DNA of 54,570 nt from positions 1 to 54,570 of the forward strand of contig SVON01000010.1 in assembly GCA_015066365.1 (NCBI GenBank), read 5' to 3'. The number at the start of each line of letters is the position of its first letter. The stretch's first letter is position 1. The notes beneath the pieces are model-generated. The model made no database searches. It saw only the letters and a program-made list of their open reading frames with translations, and was not told where the DNA came from. Positions 17,438 through 25,633 of this stretch are shown here, piece after piece. Source of the DNA: Oscillospiraceae bacterium. GTDB taxonomy: Bacteria; Bacillota; Clostridia; Oscillospirales; Acutalibacteraceae. A program made the position numbers and the translations under genes.

Positions 17438-18079
17438 TTACAGTTTGGAATAGCCGTGTCCGTTGATCAGGGCATCCAGCTTGATCCCCGCCTTACACTG
17501 GGGGCACTCGTGGGCCAGGTGGCTGGCATAATCCGGCAGGTTGTTGGGGTTAAAGCAGGAATGGACCTTATGGCCGCCCACCGCATCGGTGGTGGCGAAG
17601 ATGGAGGCAACGCCCACCACCTTACCGCCGTAATAGTCCACCGCCTGGATGGCGCCCAACGCCGTATAGCCGGTGGTGACCGAGGCGGCCAGGATCAGAA
17701 CGTGCTTGCCCGCCACCATCGGGATCAGGTTATCCCGCAGCAGCAGTTGGCTGCCGGCGGTGTGCTCGGGGGTCATCACGTAGATGGTCTTGTGGGCGTT
17801 CATATTCATATACCCGGTGCGGGTCAGCTCCTCGGCCAGGCAGGTGGCGATGACCTCGGTGCCATCCAGACACAGGATGGTATCCACGATGGTGGTGGTG
17901 TCGTAATACGGAAGCAGCTCTTGGGCCACCGCCTGGGCCTCGGACAGACGGGTCTTTTGGGTGGTCACGTCGATATAGTAATTGGTGTGGCTGTGGCTGG
18001 TAGCAAAGTGGCCCTGGGTCACACGCAAAAACAGATTCTGGCGCTTGGTAGGGAGCTTAAAAGTTTTTCCGGTGGGCAT
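17438..18079 (-). CDS. Orotate phosphoribosyltransferase-like protein
   Basis: A 213-residue type I phosphoribosyltransferase. The PRPP loop reads HVLILAASVTTGYTALG near residue 125. The usual two acidic residues before TTG (DDVxTTG) are replaced by ASVTTG, so PRPP binding may be altered. TIVDTILCLDGTEVIA near 65 matches the family's flexible region. Near the C-terminus, HLAHECPQCKAGIKL holds a CxxC. PyrE-like proteins of this kind occur in Clostridia outside the pyrimidine operon, and no pyr genes are nearby. The start at 18079 follows AGGAGG at 7-nt spacing; the longer frame to 18112 was rejected. The substrate is uncertain. Confidence 0.75.
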   Translation of the reverse strand: MPTGKTFKLPTKRQNLFLRVTQGHFATSHSHTNYYIDVTTQKTRLSEAQAVAQELLPYYDTTTIVDTILCLDGTEVIATCLAEELTRTGYMNMNAHKTIYVMTPEHTAGSQLLLRDNLIPMVAGKHVLILAASVTTGYTALGAIQAVDYYGGKVVGVASIFATTDAVGGHKVHSCFNPNNLPDYASHLAHECPQCKAGIKLDALINGHGYSKL

Positions 18080-18110
18080 AGGGAAACCTCCTAGTATGAT
18101 TTGTATCCTC

Positions 18111-18139
18111 ATTGTACACTACTTTTTCAAATTGTACAA
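18111..18139 (-). promoter_or_regulatory. Promoter of the phosphoribosyltransferase gene
   Basis: TTGTAC, 17 bp, TACAAT on the minus strand, leaving a short leader of about 25 nt. Confidence 0.65.
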
Positions 18140-18206
18140 GAGGGAATTGGGAAATTCTGAAAATTTTAGGCAAACTGACAGAGTTTCTGTTTTTGTCGAT
18201 TTTTGG

Positions 18207-18234
18207 TTGACATCCGGTGGAAATGATGTACAAT
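18207..18234 (+). promoter_or_regulatory. Promoter driving the glycine riboswitch transcript
   Basis: TTGACA, 16 bp, TACAAT, ending about 12 bp before the first aptamer. Confidence 0.65.
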
Positions 18235-18244
18235 AAGAGAAAAT

Positions 18245-18460
18245 CGAATAGGCTAAGCGAAGCTTTCAGGAAACGGGTGGGGTCCTCCCCATCCACCGAA
18301 GGAGTAACACTCTCAGGTCTGTGCCACAGGCACCCGACTGAAAGCGGATAGCATTCTGGAGAACTCCGTGCCCGACACGGATGCCGAAGGTGCAAAGGGT
18401 TTTACAAAGCCCCAATCTCTCAGGCGAAAGGACAGAACAACCATCACACACCCGCATCGG
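18245..18460 (+). ncRNA. Tandem glycine riboswitch
   Basis: Two successive aptamer-like segments. The first holds CACCGAAGGAGTAA and ACTCTCAGGT. The second holds GCCGAAGGTGCAAAG and AATCTCTCAGGCGAAAGGACAG, the conserved glycine-aptamer core. The element lies directly upstream of an alanine/glycine symporter gene and ends in a terminator-like expression platform (18480-18516), which fits control of amino acid transport by glycine. Boundaries are approximate. Confidence 0.88.
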
Positions 18461-18479
18461 GTGGCGTGTTTCCTTTTGT

Positions 18480-18516
18480 ATGCGAGAGTTTTTGACTCTC
18501 GCATTTTTTGTTTTTT
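18480..18516 (+). terminator. Riboswitch-controlled terminator
   Basis: ATGCGAGAG and CTCTCGCAT enclose a 7-nt loop, and a T-run follows. It lies between the glycine aptamers and the symporter start, so glycine binding probably prevents its formation. Confidence 0.8.
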
Positions 18517-18576
18517 GGCTATTATCCCATTCGATTGCATATCATTCTATATCCCGAGAGAAAGGTTTGTGATGAC

Positions 18577-20115
18577 ATGGGATTTATTAACTGGCTCACC
18601 GACGTCAACGGTGAGATCAACACCTTTGTATGGGTGACGCTGGGTCTGGCCCTGCTCATCGGCACCGGCGTGCTGATGACCTGCCTGACCAAATTCTTCC
18701 AGGTCGCTCATATCGGCCACTGGTTTAAGCAGACCTTGGGGAGCCTGTTCACCAAAAAGGTGGCCGGCCACACCAAGGATAACGCCTCCATCTCCCAGTT
18801 CCAGGCATTATGCACCGCTCTGGCGGCCACGGTGGGTGTGGGCAATATCGCCGGTGTGGCGGCGGCCATCGTCACCGGCGGCCCCGGTGCCGTCTTTTGG
18901 ATGTGGGTGGCCGCTTTCTTCGGGATGATGACCAACTATTCCGAAAACGTGCTGGGCATCTACTACCGCCGCAAGGTAGGCGGCGAGTGGGCCGGCGGCG
19001 CTATGTATTATCTGCGGGACGGTATGGGCAAGCGCAAGGGCTTTGGTACCATCAGCAAGGTGCTGGCCATGCTGTTCGCCTGTTTTGCGGTGCTGGCCTC
19101 CTTTGGTATCGGCAATATGGGTCAGGTCAACAAGATCGTGGCCAATCTGGAGAGTGCCTTTGATATCCCCGCCCTGTCCGGTCAGGTGCTGTACGAGGGC
19201 GTATCCCTCTACTCCATCCTCATCGGCGTGGTGCTGATGATTCTGGTGGCGGTCATCGTCATCGGCGGTCTGAAGCGCATCGCCAACGTGGCTGAGAAGA
19301 TCGTTCCGGTGATGATCGCGCTGTTCTTGTTAGGCTCGCTCATCATCATCGGCGTTAACTACGCAAACGTCGGTGGAGCTTTCTCTGCCATCTTCCGCAC
19401 CGCCTTTACCGCCGAAGCGGCCTGGGGTGCAGCCGGCGGTATCGCCATCAAGGAGATCATCACCTGCGGCTTTAAGCGGGGTGTGTTCTCCAACGAGGCG
19501 GGTCTTGGTTCCTCGGTGATGGTACACTCCAACTCCAACGTCAAGGAGCCGGTGCGCCAGGGGATGTGGGGCATCTTCGAGGTGTTTGTGGACACCATGG
19601 TGGTATGCACCATGACCGCGCTGGTCGTGCTGACCAGCGGCGTCATTGATCTGAACACCGGTGCCATCCTCAAGGGCACCGACGATTCCACCCTGGTAGC
19701 CAAAGCCTTTGAGGGCACCTTTGGCACCGCCGGCGAGATGTTTATAGCGTTGGCTGTATTGCTGTTTGCTTTTACCACCGTGCTGGGTTGGTCTCAGTAC
19801 GGTGCCAAGGCGGTAGAGTATCTGGGCGGCAAGCACGGTCACACCGCCAAAAAGGTGTATAAAGTGATCTTCGTGTTGCTGATTATGTCCGGCGTGCTGC
19901 TGACCAACACTCTGGCTTGGGATATCTCCGACACCTTCAACGGTCTGATGATGATCCCCAACCTGATCGGCGTGCTGTTCCTGTGCGGCACGGTGCGTAA
20001 GATCACCAAGAACTACGTAGACCGTAAGATCAAGCACAAAGACGTAGAGCCGATGCTCTCCTACGACCCCCGCATCCAAGCCAAAATGAAGGCAGAACTG
20101 GATGCTGACAACTGA
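18577..20115 (+). CDS. Alanine/glycine:cation symporter (AGCS family)
   Basis: A 512-residue polytopic membrane protein of the sodium:alanine symporter family. Signatures are ATVGVGNIAGVAAAIVTGGP near residue 88, GGAMYYLRDGMG near 137 and FSNEAGLGSSVMVHS near 305. It should import glycine or alanine with Na+ or H+. The upstream tandem glycine riboswitch indicates that glycine is a physiological substrate and signal. The ATG at 18577 follows AGAAAGG at about 11 nt; earlier in-frame starts fall inside the riboswitch terminator and were rejected. Confidence 0.93.
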   Translation: MGFINWLTDVNGEINTFVWVTLGLALLIGTGVLMTCLTKFFQVAHIGHWFKQTLGSLFTKKVAGHTKDNASISQFQALCTALAATVGVGNIAGVAAAIVTGGPGAVFWMWVAAFFGMMTNYSENVLGIYYRRKVGGEWAGGAMYYLRDGMGKRKGFGTISKVLAMLFACFAVLASFGIGNMGQVNKIVANLESAFDIPALSGQVLYEGVSLYSILIGVVLMILVAVIVIGGLKRIANVAEKIVPVMIALFLLGSLIIIGVNYANVGGAFSAIFRTAFTAEAAWGAAGGIAIKEIITCGFKRGVFSNEAGLGSSVMVHSNSNVKEPVRQGMWGIFEVFVDTMVVCTMTALVVLTSGVIDLNTGAILKGTDDSTLVAKAFEGTFGTAGEMFIALAVLLFAFTTVLGWSQYGAKAVEYLGGKHGHTAKKVYKVIFVLLIMSGVLLTNTLAWDISDTFNGLMMIPNLIGVLFLCGTVRKITKNYVDRKIKHKDVEPMLSYDPRIQAKMKAELDADN

Positions 20116-20160
20116 TTTCTTCGTCCTCTACATAAGGCGGTCTCAAAAAACTGCCAACGC

Positions 20161-20192
20161 AAAAGCCCCAGCCGGGTTCGGCTGGGGCTTTT
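20161..20192. terminator. Bidirectional terminator
   Basis: AAAAGCCCCAGCC and GGCTGGGGCTTTT form a 13-bp perfect stem between the convergent symporter and peptidase genes. Confidence 0.9.
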
Positions 20193-20195
20193 CGT

Positions 20196-21260
20196 TTACA
20201 GCAGGATGAGCTGTTTGGGGCTGGCGGTCAGATTGAGAGAGCCGGTTTCGGTGACGTACACCATATCCTCAATACGGACACCGAATTTATTCTCCAGGTA
20301 GATGCCCGGTTCCACCGTCATGATCATACCGGGTTTGAGAACGGTTTCGCACCGGGGGCTGAACGCGGGATTCTCATGGATCTCCACGCCCACGCTATGG
20401 CCCAGGCCGTGACCGAAGCAGCCCTTGTAACCGGCAGCATCGATGATATCCCGCGCCACCTTATCCACGTCCTGGCATACCGCGCCGGCACGGATAACCT
20501 TCTCCGACTCCAGTTGAGCCTTTAGCACGGTATCGTACACCAGACGCATCTCGTCAGAGGCCTCCCCCACCGCCACGGTGCGGGTCATATCCGAGTGATA
20601 GCCGCCCACCACCGCGCCAAAGTCCATGGTGACGAAGTCACCCCGCTCCACCACCTTATCGGTGGGAACGCCATGGGGTAACGAGGAGTTTTTACCGGAC
20701 ACCACAATAAAATCGAAGGACACACCCTCGCTGCCCATCCGGCGCATATAAAACTCCATATCCAGCATAATTTCCTTCTCGGTGCGACCGGGCTGAATGT
20801 GGTTGAGAATGTACGAGAAGGTCTCGTCGGTCATCCGCTGAGCCTCCCGGATATACGGAAGCTCCGCTTGGGTCTTGATCGAACGCATCTCGGCGATGAT
20901 GCCGTCAAAGCGATTGCTGTCCGACACGGACAAGCCGGACAGATCCCGGCGCAGAGCCGCCAGACGGCTGACCGGGGTGCTATCCGCCTCAATGAACAGC
21001 TCCTTGATGCCGTACTGTTGGCACAGCTCCGATAACTTGGCGGGCGGAGACTGGATTACCTGGCAGCTGTCCACGGTGGCTTTCGCCTTTTCAAAATAGC
21101 GGAAGTCGATGAGGAACACCGCCGCCTCTTTGCAGAGAAACACCGAGCCGGCACTGGAGGCAAAGCCGGTGAAATAAAAACGGTTGCAGTCGGCGGTGAC
21201 CAGCAAAGCCTGACCTGCAGAAAGCTCACTTTGAATGCGTTTGACACGTTCTTTGATCAT
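20196..21260 (-). CDS. Xaa-Pro aminopeptidase/dipeptidase (M24B)
   Basis: A 354-residue pita-bread metallopeptidase. An N-terminal creatinase-like domain (1-125) precedes the catalytic domain. Metal ligands are the Asp residues in VTMDFGAVVGGYHSDMTR, the His in FGHGLGHSVG and the Glu residues in TVEPGIY and GVRIEDM. It removes N-terminal residues next to proline, or splits Xaa-Pro dipeptides, in the cytoplasm. The start follows AAGGAGTG. It lies 13 bp downstream of pepD, so the two peptidases form an operon for using peptides. Confidence 0.93.
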   Translation of the reverse strand: MIKERVKRIQSELSAGQALLVTADCNRFYFTGFASSAGSVFLCKEAAVFLIDFRYFEKAKATVDSCQVIQSPPAKLSELCQQYGIKELFIEADSTPVSRLAALRRDLSGLSVSDSNRFDGIIAEMRSIKTQAELPYIREAQRMTDETFSYILNHIQPGRTEKEIMLDMEFYMRRMGSEGVSFDFIVVSGKNSSLPHGVPTDKVVERGDFVTMDFGAVVGGYHSDMTRTVAVGEASDEMRLVYDTVLKAQLESEKVIRAGAVCQDVDKVARDIIDAAGYKGCFGHGLGHSVGVEIHENPAFSPRCETVLKPGMIMTVEPGIYLENKFGVRIEDMVYVTETGSLNLTASPKQLILL

Positions 21261-21273
21261 AGAATTTCACTCC

Positions 21274-22680
21274 TTACAGTTCTTTCAGCACACCGCACAA
21301 ATATTCATACACCCGGGCGGTGGAGGACACCGACAGCCGCTCCCGGCAGGTGTGGATATCCCGCATATCCGGGCCGATGGACACCGCGTCCAGGCCCGGC
21401 AATTTCTCACAAAACAGACCGCACTCCAGACCGGCGTGGATGGCTAAGACCGTAGGTGACTTGCCGGTCTGCTGTTGCCACACCCGGCACATCACCTCCC
21501 GCAGGCGGGACTCCTGCCGGTATTCCCAGGCGGGATAATGCCCGTGGGTGGTGCAGGTGCCGCCAAAGGCCAACGCCACAAACCCCAACCGGGACAGTAG
21601 CGACGATTTCTCTTCATTCTTACTGCTCCGCACCGCAAAGGTGGCGTGGAGCGCGGTTTCGTCGGTGGTGAGAATGCCCAGGTTGAGCGAGGTCTGCACC
21701 AACCCCTCGATATCGGCGCTCATAGCCTGGATACCGTTGGGGACGGTGGTAAGAAACTCCACCACCCGCGCAGTGGACTCCGCTGTCATCACCCGGTCGG
21801 CGGTGGTGGGTGCCACAGAAAGGGTCAACTGAGGATCGGTCTCCACCCGATGGAGGGTGGCAAAGGCCTCCGCCAAAAACGTAGGATCGGTATCGCAGGT
21901 GATCACCGCCACCGAAGACACCGGAATGGCGTTGTCCTTTTGACCGCCGCTCACCGAGACAATGCGGCACCCGATGGATTTTAAGAACGCCCCCATCGTG
22001 GTGTTGGCGTTGAGACGCCCTTTGTCGATCTCTACGCCGGAGTGTCCGCCCTGCAGACCGGACAAGGTTACCTCATAAGCAGGCTGAACGTTGTCTTCGT
22101 AAGCCAGCGGTAACGTAATCTGCGCCTTGGCTCCGCCGGCACAGCTGACGGTGAGCACCCCCTCCTCTTCGGAGTCCACGTTGATCAGGGTGCGTCCGAT
22201 CATATCAAAGGTATCCAGCCCCACCGCACCGTCCATACCGGTCTCCTCGTCGATGGTGAACAGCACCTCCAACGGCGGATGGGACAGATCGTCCGCCTCC
22301 AACACCGCCAACGCCATAGCCACCGCCACGCCGTCGTCGCCGCCCAGAGTGGTGCCGTGAGCAAACACCCAGTCACCCTCCACGTCCACGTCCAACGGAT
22401 CGTTGGCAAAGTCGATGGTACACCCCGGAGCCTTTTCGCACACCATATCCAGGTGTCCCTGGAGGATCACGGTGGGATGGTCCTCATAACCGGGGGTGGC
22501 GGGCTTCTTAATCAGCACGTTGCCCAAGGTGTCCTGCCGCACCCACAGATTGTGAGCCTTGGCAAACGCCACGCAATAGTCGCTGATGCGGGCAGTATCC
22601 CCCGAACCGTGAGGAATGCCGCAGAGCTGCTCGAAGTAGTGGAATACCCGATTGGGTTGTAAATGAGATAACTTGCCCAT
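21274..22680 (-). CDS. pepD: Cytosolic beta-alanyl-histidine (nonspecific) dipeptidase PepD
   Basis: A 468-residue M20C di-zinc aminoacyl-histidine dipeptidase. Motifs are VILQGHLDMVCE (His and catalytic Asp), GTTLGGDDGVAVAMA (bridging Asp), FTIDEETGMDGA (general-base Glu and ligand Glu), the dimerisation-domain segment GLQGGHSGVEI, and a C-terminal IHAGLECGLF. Length and motif order match the E. coli PepD group. The ATG at 22680 follows GAGGTG; an upstream GTG at 22689 is less likely. First gene of an operon with the Xaa-Pro peptidase. Confidence 0.93.
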   Translation of the reverse strand: MGKLSHLQPNRVFHYFEQLCGIPHGSGDTARISDYCVAFAKAHNLWVRQDTLGNVLIKKPATPGYEDHPTVILQGHLDMVCEKAPGCTIDFANDPLDVDVEGDWVFAHGTTLGGDDGVAVAMALAVLEADDLSHPPLEVLFTIDEETGMDGAVGLDTFDMIGRTLINVDSEEEGVLTVSCAGGAKAQITLPLAYEDNVQPAYEVTLSGLQGGHSGVEIDKGRLNANTTMGAFLKSIGCRIVSVSGGQKDNAIPVSSVAVITCDTDPTFLAEAFATLHRVETDPQLTLSVAPTTADRVMTAESTARVVEFLTTVPNGIQAMSADIEGLVQTSLNLGILTTDETALHATFAVRSSKNEEKSSLLSRLGFVALAFGGTCTTHGHYPAWEYRQESRLREVMCRVWQQQTGKSPTVLAIHAGLECGLFCEKLPGLDAVSIGPDMRDIHTCRERLSVSSTARVYEYLCGVLKEL

Positions 22681-22712
22681 AAGGGTCACCTCGATAAATA
22701 TAGAATAGAATT

Positions 22713-22741
22713 ATTGTACCATAAAGCATTGTATTAAGCAA
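22713..22741 (-). promoter_or_regulatory. Promoter of the pepD operon
   Basis: TTGCTT, 17 bp, TACAAT on the minus strand. Confidence 0.6.
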
Positions 22742-22754
22742 CCGGAAAATAAAT

Positions 22755-22815
22755 AAGCACAAGGGAGGCTCCCTCTCCGTCACGGCTTCGCCGTGCCACC
22801 TCTCCCACAGGAAGA
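22755..22815. repeat. Intergenic repeat-like element, second copy
   Basis: Contains ACAAGGGAGGCT and CACGGCTTCGCCGTG, related to the element at 5500-5612. It sits in the gap between pepD and the ACT-domain gene. Confidence 0.45.
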
Positions 22816-22830
22816 GACAAGAGAACACAC

Positions 22831-22866
22831 AAAAAAGCACCCCCAAAACGGGACGTTTTGGGGGTG
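22831..22866 (-). terminator. Terminator of the paaK-ACT operon
   Basis: The 13-bp arms CACCCCCAAAACG and CGTTTTGGGGGTG enclose a 3-nt loop, followed on the minus strand by six T. Confidence 0.88.
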
Positions 22867-22911
22867 AAGGGGTTAAACTTTACAGAACGCGAAGCCTTGC
22901 TGCAACTGAGT

Positions 22912-23343
22912 TTACAGCTTATCCACGTCGGCATCGGTGATCAGATGGAAGCCAGCAGCCTCCAACGCATTTTCCGCGGCAGCGTTGTCGGTGGGACGAA
23001 GCACCACGTAAGCGTGCTTCTCGGTACGGGCCATAAAGGCGTAGAGATACTCCACGTTGACCCCGGCCTCGGCCAACACCGCCAGCGCCTTGGACAGCTT
23101 ACCGGGCTGGTCGCCGATCTTAACGCCCACCACCTCGGTGATCTTGAGGATATACCCCTTGTCGGTCAGCGCCTTCGCCGCCGCATCGTTGTCGTTAACG
23201 ATCAAGCGGAGCAGCCCGAACTCTAAGGTGTCTGCGATGGACAAGGCCCGGAGATTAACGTTGTTCTGTGCCAGAGTTTCGGTGATGTTCACCAGAGAGC
23301 CCTGGGTGTTTTCTACGAAAACGGTTACCTGTTTTAAAGACAT
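22912..23343 (-). CDS. Tandem ACT-domain protein
   Basis: A 143-residue protein made of two ACT domains (about 3-70 and 71-138): QVTVFVENTQGSLVNITETL and VVGVKIGDQPGKLSKALAVL. ACT domains bind amino acids and act as allosteric sensors. The gene lies 15 bp downstream of paaK in a T-box-led operon, so an aromatic amino acid is the likely ligand. Proteins of this type commonly accompany phenylacetate-CoA ligase and indolepyruvate oxidoreductase genes in Clostridia and archaea. No enzymatic domain. Confidence 0.88.
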   Translation of the reverse strand: MSLKQVTVFVENTQGSLVNITETLAQNNVNLRALSIADTLEFGLLRLIVNDNDAAAKALTDKGYILKITEVVGVKIGDQPGKLSKALAVLAEAGVNVEYLYAFMARTEKHAYVVLRPTDNAAAENALEAAGFHLITDADVDKL

Positions 23344-23358
23344 ACTGCTGCTCCTTTC

Positions 23359-24669
23359 TTAACCATACAATTTTCGCTTGTCGATGACGCGGACCGCCTT
23401 GCCCTCGCTGCGGACAATGCTCTTGGGTGCCACCAGATGCACCTTGGGGTTGATGCCCAGCATCACCTTCATCGCCTCGGCCAAAGCCTTTTCCCGCTCG
23501 GTAATACCGCTGACCGTATCGGACAGCATATCGGCGGTCATCTCCACATTCACGTCGAAGGTGTCGTTGTTGCCCACCCGGTCCACCACGATCTGATAGT
23601 TGGGCTCGTAGCCCTCCTTCAGCAGGACCGTTTCGATCTGGCTGGGGAACACGTTAACGCCACGGATGATCAGCATATCGTCGCTGCGCCCCATAGGCTT
23701 GGCCATCTTAATAAGGGTACGACCGCAGGAACACGGTTTCCGACTCAGCACGCAAATATCGCGGGTGCGGTAACGCAGCAGCGGGAACGCCTCTTTATCC
23801 AGGCTGGTGAACACCAATTCACCCTTAGCGCCCTCGGGAAGCACCTCGCCGGTGTCGGGATCGATGATCTCCGCCAGGAAGTGGTCCTCGTTGATATGCA
23901 TACCGGTCTGCTCGCTACACTCGAAAGCTACGCCAGGGCCGGAGGTCTCGGTGAGACCATAGATGTCGTAAGCCTTAATACCCAGCGTCTTTTCAATATT
24001 CTCGCGCATCTCCTGGGTCCAGGCCTCCGCACCAAAGATGCCCGCCTTCAGCGGGATCTGGTCGGGGGTGATGCCCTGCTCCTTCAGCGTTTCGCCGATG
24101 TAGGCGGCATAAGAAGGCGTACAGCACAGAATGGTGGCGGACAGATCCTGCATAAACTGGATCTGCCGATCAGTAAAGCCGGAGGACATAGGCAGGGTCA
24201 AACAGCCTACCTTATGAGAACCGCCGTTGAGACCGGGACCGCCGGTGAACAGGCCGTAGCCATAGGCCACCTGCACCACGTCCTCATCGGTGCCGCCTGC
24301 CGCCACGATGGCGCGGGCACAGCAATCCTCCCACAGGTCAATATCGTGCTGGGTATAGAACGCCACCACACGGCGGCCGGTGGTGCCGGAGGTGGACTGG
24401 ATGCGTACGCAGTCCTTCAGCGGCTTGGCCAGCAGGCCGTAGGGATAGGCGTCGCGCAGGTCCGCCTTGGTGAGGAAGGGCAGCTTGTGCAGGTCCTCAA
24501 TACCGTGGATGTCGTCGGGGGTGACCCCCTTTTCCTCCATCAGGTGGCGGTAGTAAGGGACGTTGTCCCATACGTGCTTGACCTGCTTGACCAGTTTCTC
24601 AGACTGAAGCTTTTTGATGTCTTCTACCGGCATGGTTTCGATGTCTTTTTGATAGTAGCGCTGTTCCAT
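23359..24669 (-). CDS. paaK: Phenylacetate-CoA ligase
   Basis: A 436-residue adenylate-forming enzyme that makes phenylacetyl-CoA, or a related aryl-acetyl-CoA, from the acid, ATP and CoA. Motifs are the phosphate loop STSGTTGRRVV near 95, YGLTETSGPGVAFEC near 240, and RYRTRDICVL followed by KPCSCGRT, typical of PaaK; a PaaK-type C-terminal domain follows. The start at 24669 (MEQRYYQKD) is about 10 nt from AAAGGA, and the ATG at 24675 is an alternative. A much longer frame to 24786 overlaps the T-box terminator and was rejected. Paired with iorBA just upstream, it fits oxidative degradation of aromatic amino acids to aryl-acetyl-CoA and then ATP recovery. Confidence 0.92.
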   Translation of the reverse strand: MEQRYYQKDIETMPVEDIKKLQSEKLVKQVKHVWDNVPYYRHLMEEKGVTPDDIHGIEDLHKLPFLTKADLRDAYPYGLLAKPLKDCVRIQSTSGTTGRRVVAFYTQHDIDLWEDCCARAIVAAGGTDEDVVQVAYGYGLFTGGPGLNGGSHKVGCLTLPMSSGFTDRQIQFMQDLSATILCCTPSYAAYIGETLKEQGITPDQIPLKAGIFGAEAWTQEMRENIEKTLGIKAYDIYGLTETSGPGVAFECSEQTGMHINEDHFLAEIIDPDTGEVLPEGAKGELVFTSLDKEAFPLLRYRTRDICVLSRKPCSCGRTLIKMAKPMGRSDDMLIIRGVNVFPSQIETVLLKEGYEPNYQIVVDRVGNNDTFDVNVEMTADMLSDTVSGITEREKALAEAMKVMLGINPKVHLVAPKSIVRSEGKAVRVIDKRKLYG

Positions 24670-24727
24670 TAACATTTCGTCCTTTCTGCAAATAGATTTG
24701 GGTTGTGCAAAATGCAGATAAACAAAA

Positions 24728-24996
24728 AACGCCCTCTGCATTCCGCTGTCGGAATACAGAGGACGAGAAAAATCCCGTGGTACCACCTCTATTTACCGCT
24801 ACCTCACGATAACGGCCTCCGAGTGCCAACACACCCTACTCGATATAACGGTCGATCCCGTTTGGCCTACACAGAAAGCCCTTCAGCCAACGACTCACGG
24901 AAGGAATTCACCGACTTGACACTACTGCCTCACACCAACTGCAGCTCTCTGTAAGTGTTCCCCTCGGGTACTGGTTTCCGTTCAAACGTCTTTATG
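24728..24996 (-). ncRNA. T-box leader upstream of paaK
   Basis: The minus strand carries the T-box signature GAGGTGGTACCACGGGATTT at about 24769-24788. A terminator hairpin follows at 24732-24762 (CCTCTG...CAGAGG with TTTTTTG after it), and the complementary antiterminator region fits. Stem-I features include AGTACCCGAGG and a GAGAGCTGCAGTTGGTGTG segment. The specifier region GTGAA is followed by TTC at 24906-24904, suggesting tRNA-Phe. The T-box UGGU core would pair with an ACCA acceptor end, compatible with tRNA-Phe. Leader start is inferred from the promoter. Confidence 0.88.
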
Positions 24997-25002
24997 GTTC
25001 AT

Positions 25003-25031
25003 AGTTTAGCACTCTGACCGGGAAAAGTCAA
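25003..25031 (-). promoter_or_regulatory. Promoter of the T-box/paaK transcript
   Basis: TTGACT, 17 bp, TAAACT on the minus strand, just after the iorB stop, so paaK has its own promoter. No clear terminator separates iorB from it, so read-through from iorBA is also possible. Confidence 0.65.
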
Positions 25032-25046
25032 TGTTTTTCTGCAAAT

Positions 25047-25619
25047 TTATGCACGATAGCCCAAATCAAAAGCTACCTTGTTCATCTCCACAAATTTTGG
25101 GGCCACCGTATTCTCGATGGCAGCGATCCAACGCTCGTAAGGAATATCAAAATACTTAGCGGCACGCCCCATCAGCACGATGTTCACCGCCTTGGCGGAG
25201 CCGGCCTGACGAGCCAGCTCCAAGGCATCCATCGCATCCACCGAAAGACCCTTGGCGGTCAATTCCTCCAGCACCCCGGTGGGATACTGAGCGGCGCCAA
25301 TGATTACCGGCATCGGGTCGATCTGCTGGGTGTTCACCACGATGCGCCCCTCCGTCTTGAGATACTTGGCGTAACGGGCCGCCTCCAGTTTTTCAAAGGC
25401 GATGATGAGGTCCGCCTCCCCCTCGGTGACAATGGGGGAATACACCTTGTCACCAAAGCGGACGTAGGTAACCACAGAACCGCCACGCTGGCTCATACCG
25501 TGGACCTCGCTCACTTTAACATCGTAGCCCTCGTCCACCAACAGACGCCCCAACAGTTTGGAGGCCAGCAGGCTGCCTTGGCCGCCCACACCGACAATCA
25601 TCACACTTTTTGTTTTCAT
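25047..25619 (-). CDS. iorB: Indolepyruvate:ferredoxin oxidoreductase beta subunit
   Basis: A 190-residue gamma/pyruvate-ferredoxin-oxidoreductase-type domain. It has MIVGVGGQGSLLASKLLG at the N-terminus, VSEVHGMSQRGGSVVTYVRFG near 37-57, and a C-terminal region matching IorB. It is the small subunit of the enzyme that oxidatively decarboxylates aryl-pyruvates to aryl-acetyl-CoA with reduction of ferredoxin. It lies 14 bp downstream of iorA. Confidence 0.93.
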   Translation of the reverse strand: MKTKSVMIVGVGGQGSLLASKLLGRLLVDEGYDVKVSEVHGMSQRGGSVVTYVRFGDKVYSPIVTEGEADLIIAFEKLEAARYAKYLKTEGRIVVNTQQIDPMPVIIGAAQYPTGVLEELTAKGLSVDAMDALELARQAGSAKAVNIVLMGRAAKYFDIPYERWIAAIENTVAPKFVEMNKVAFDLGYRA

Positions 25620-25633
25620 TGTCCTAACCTCCT

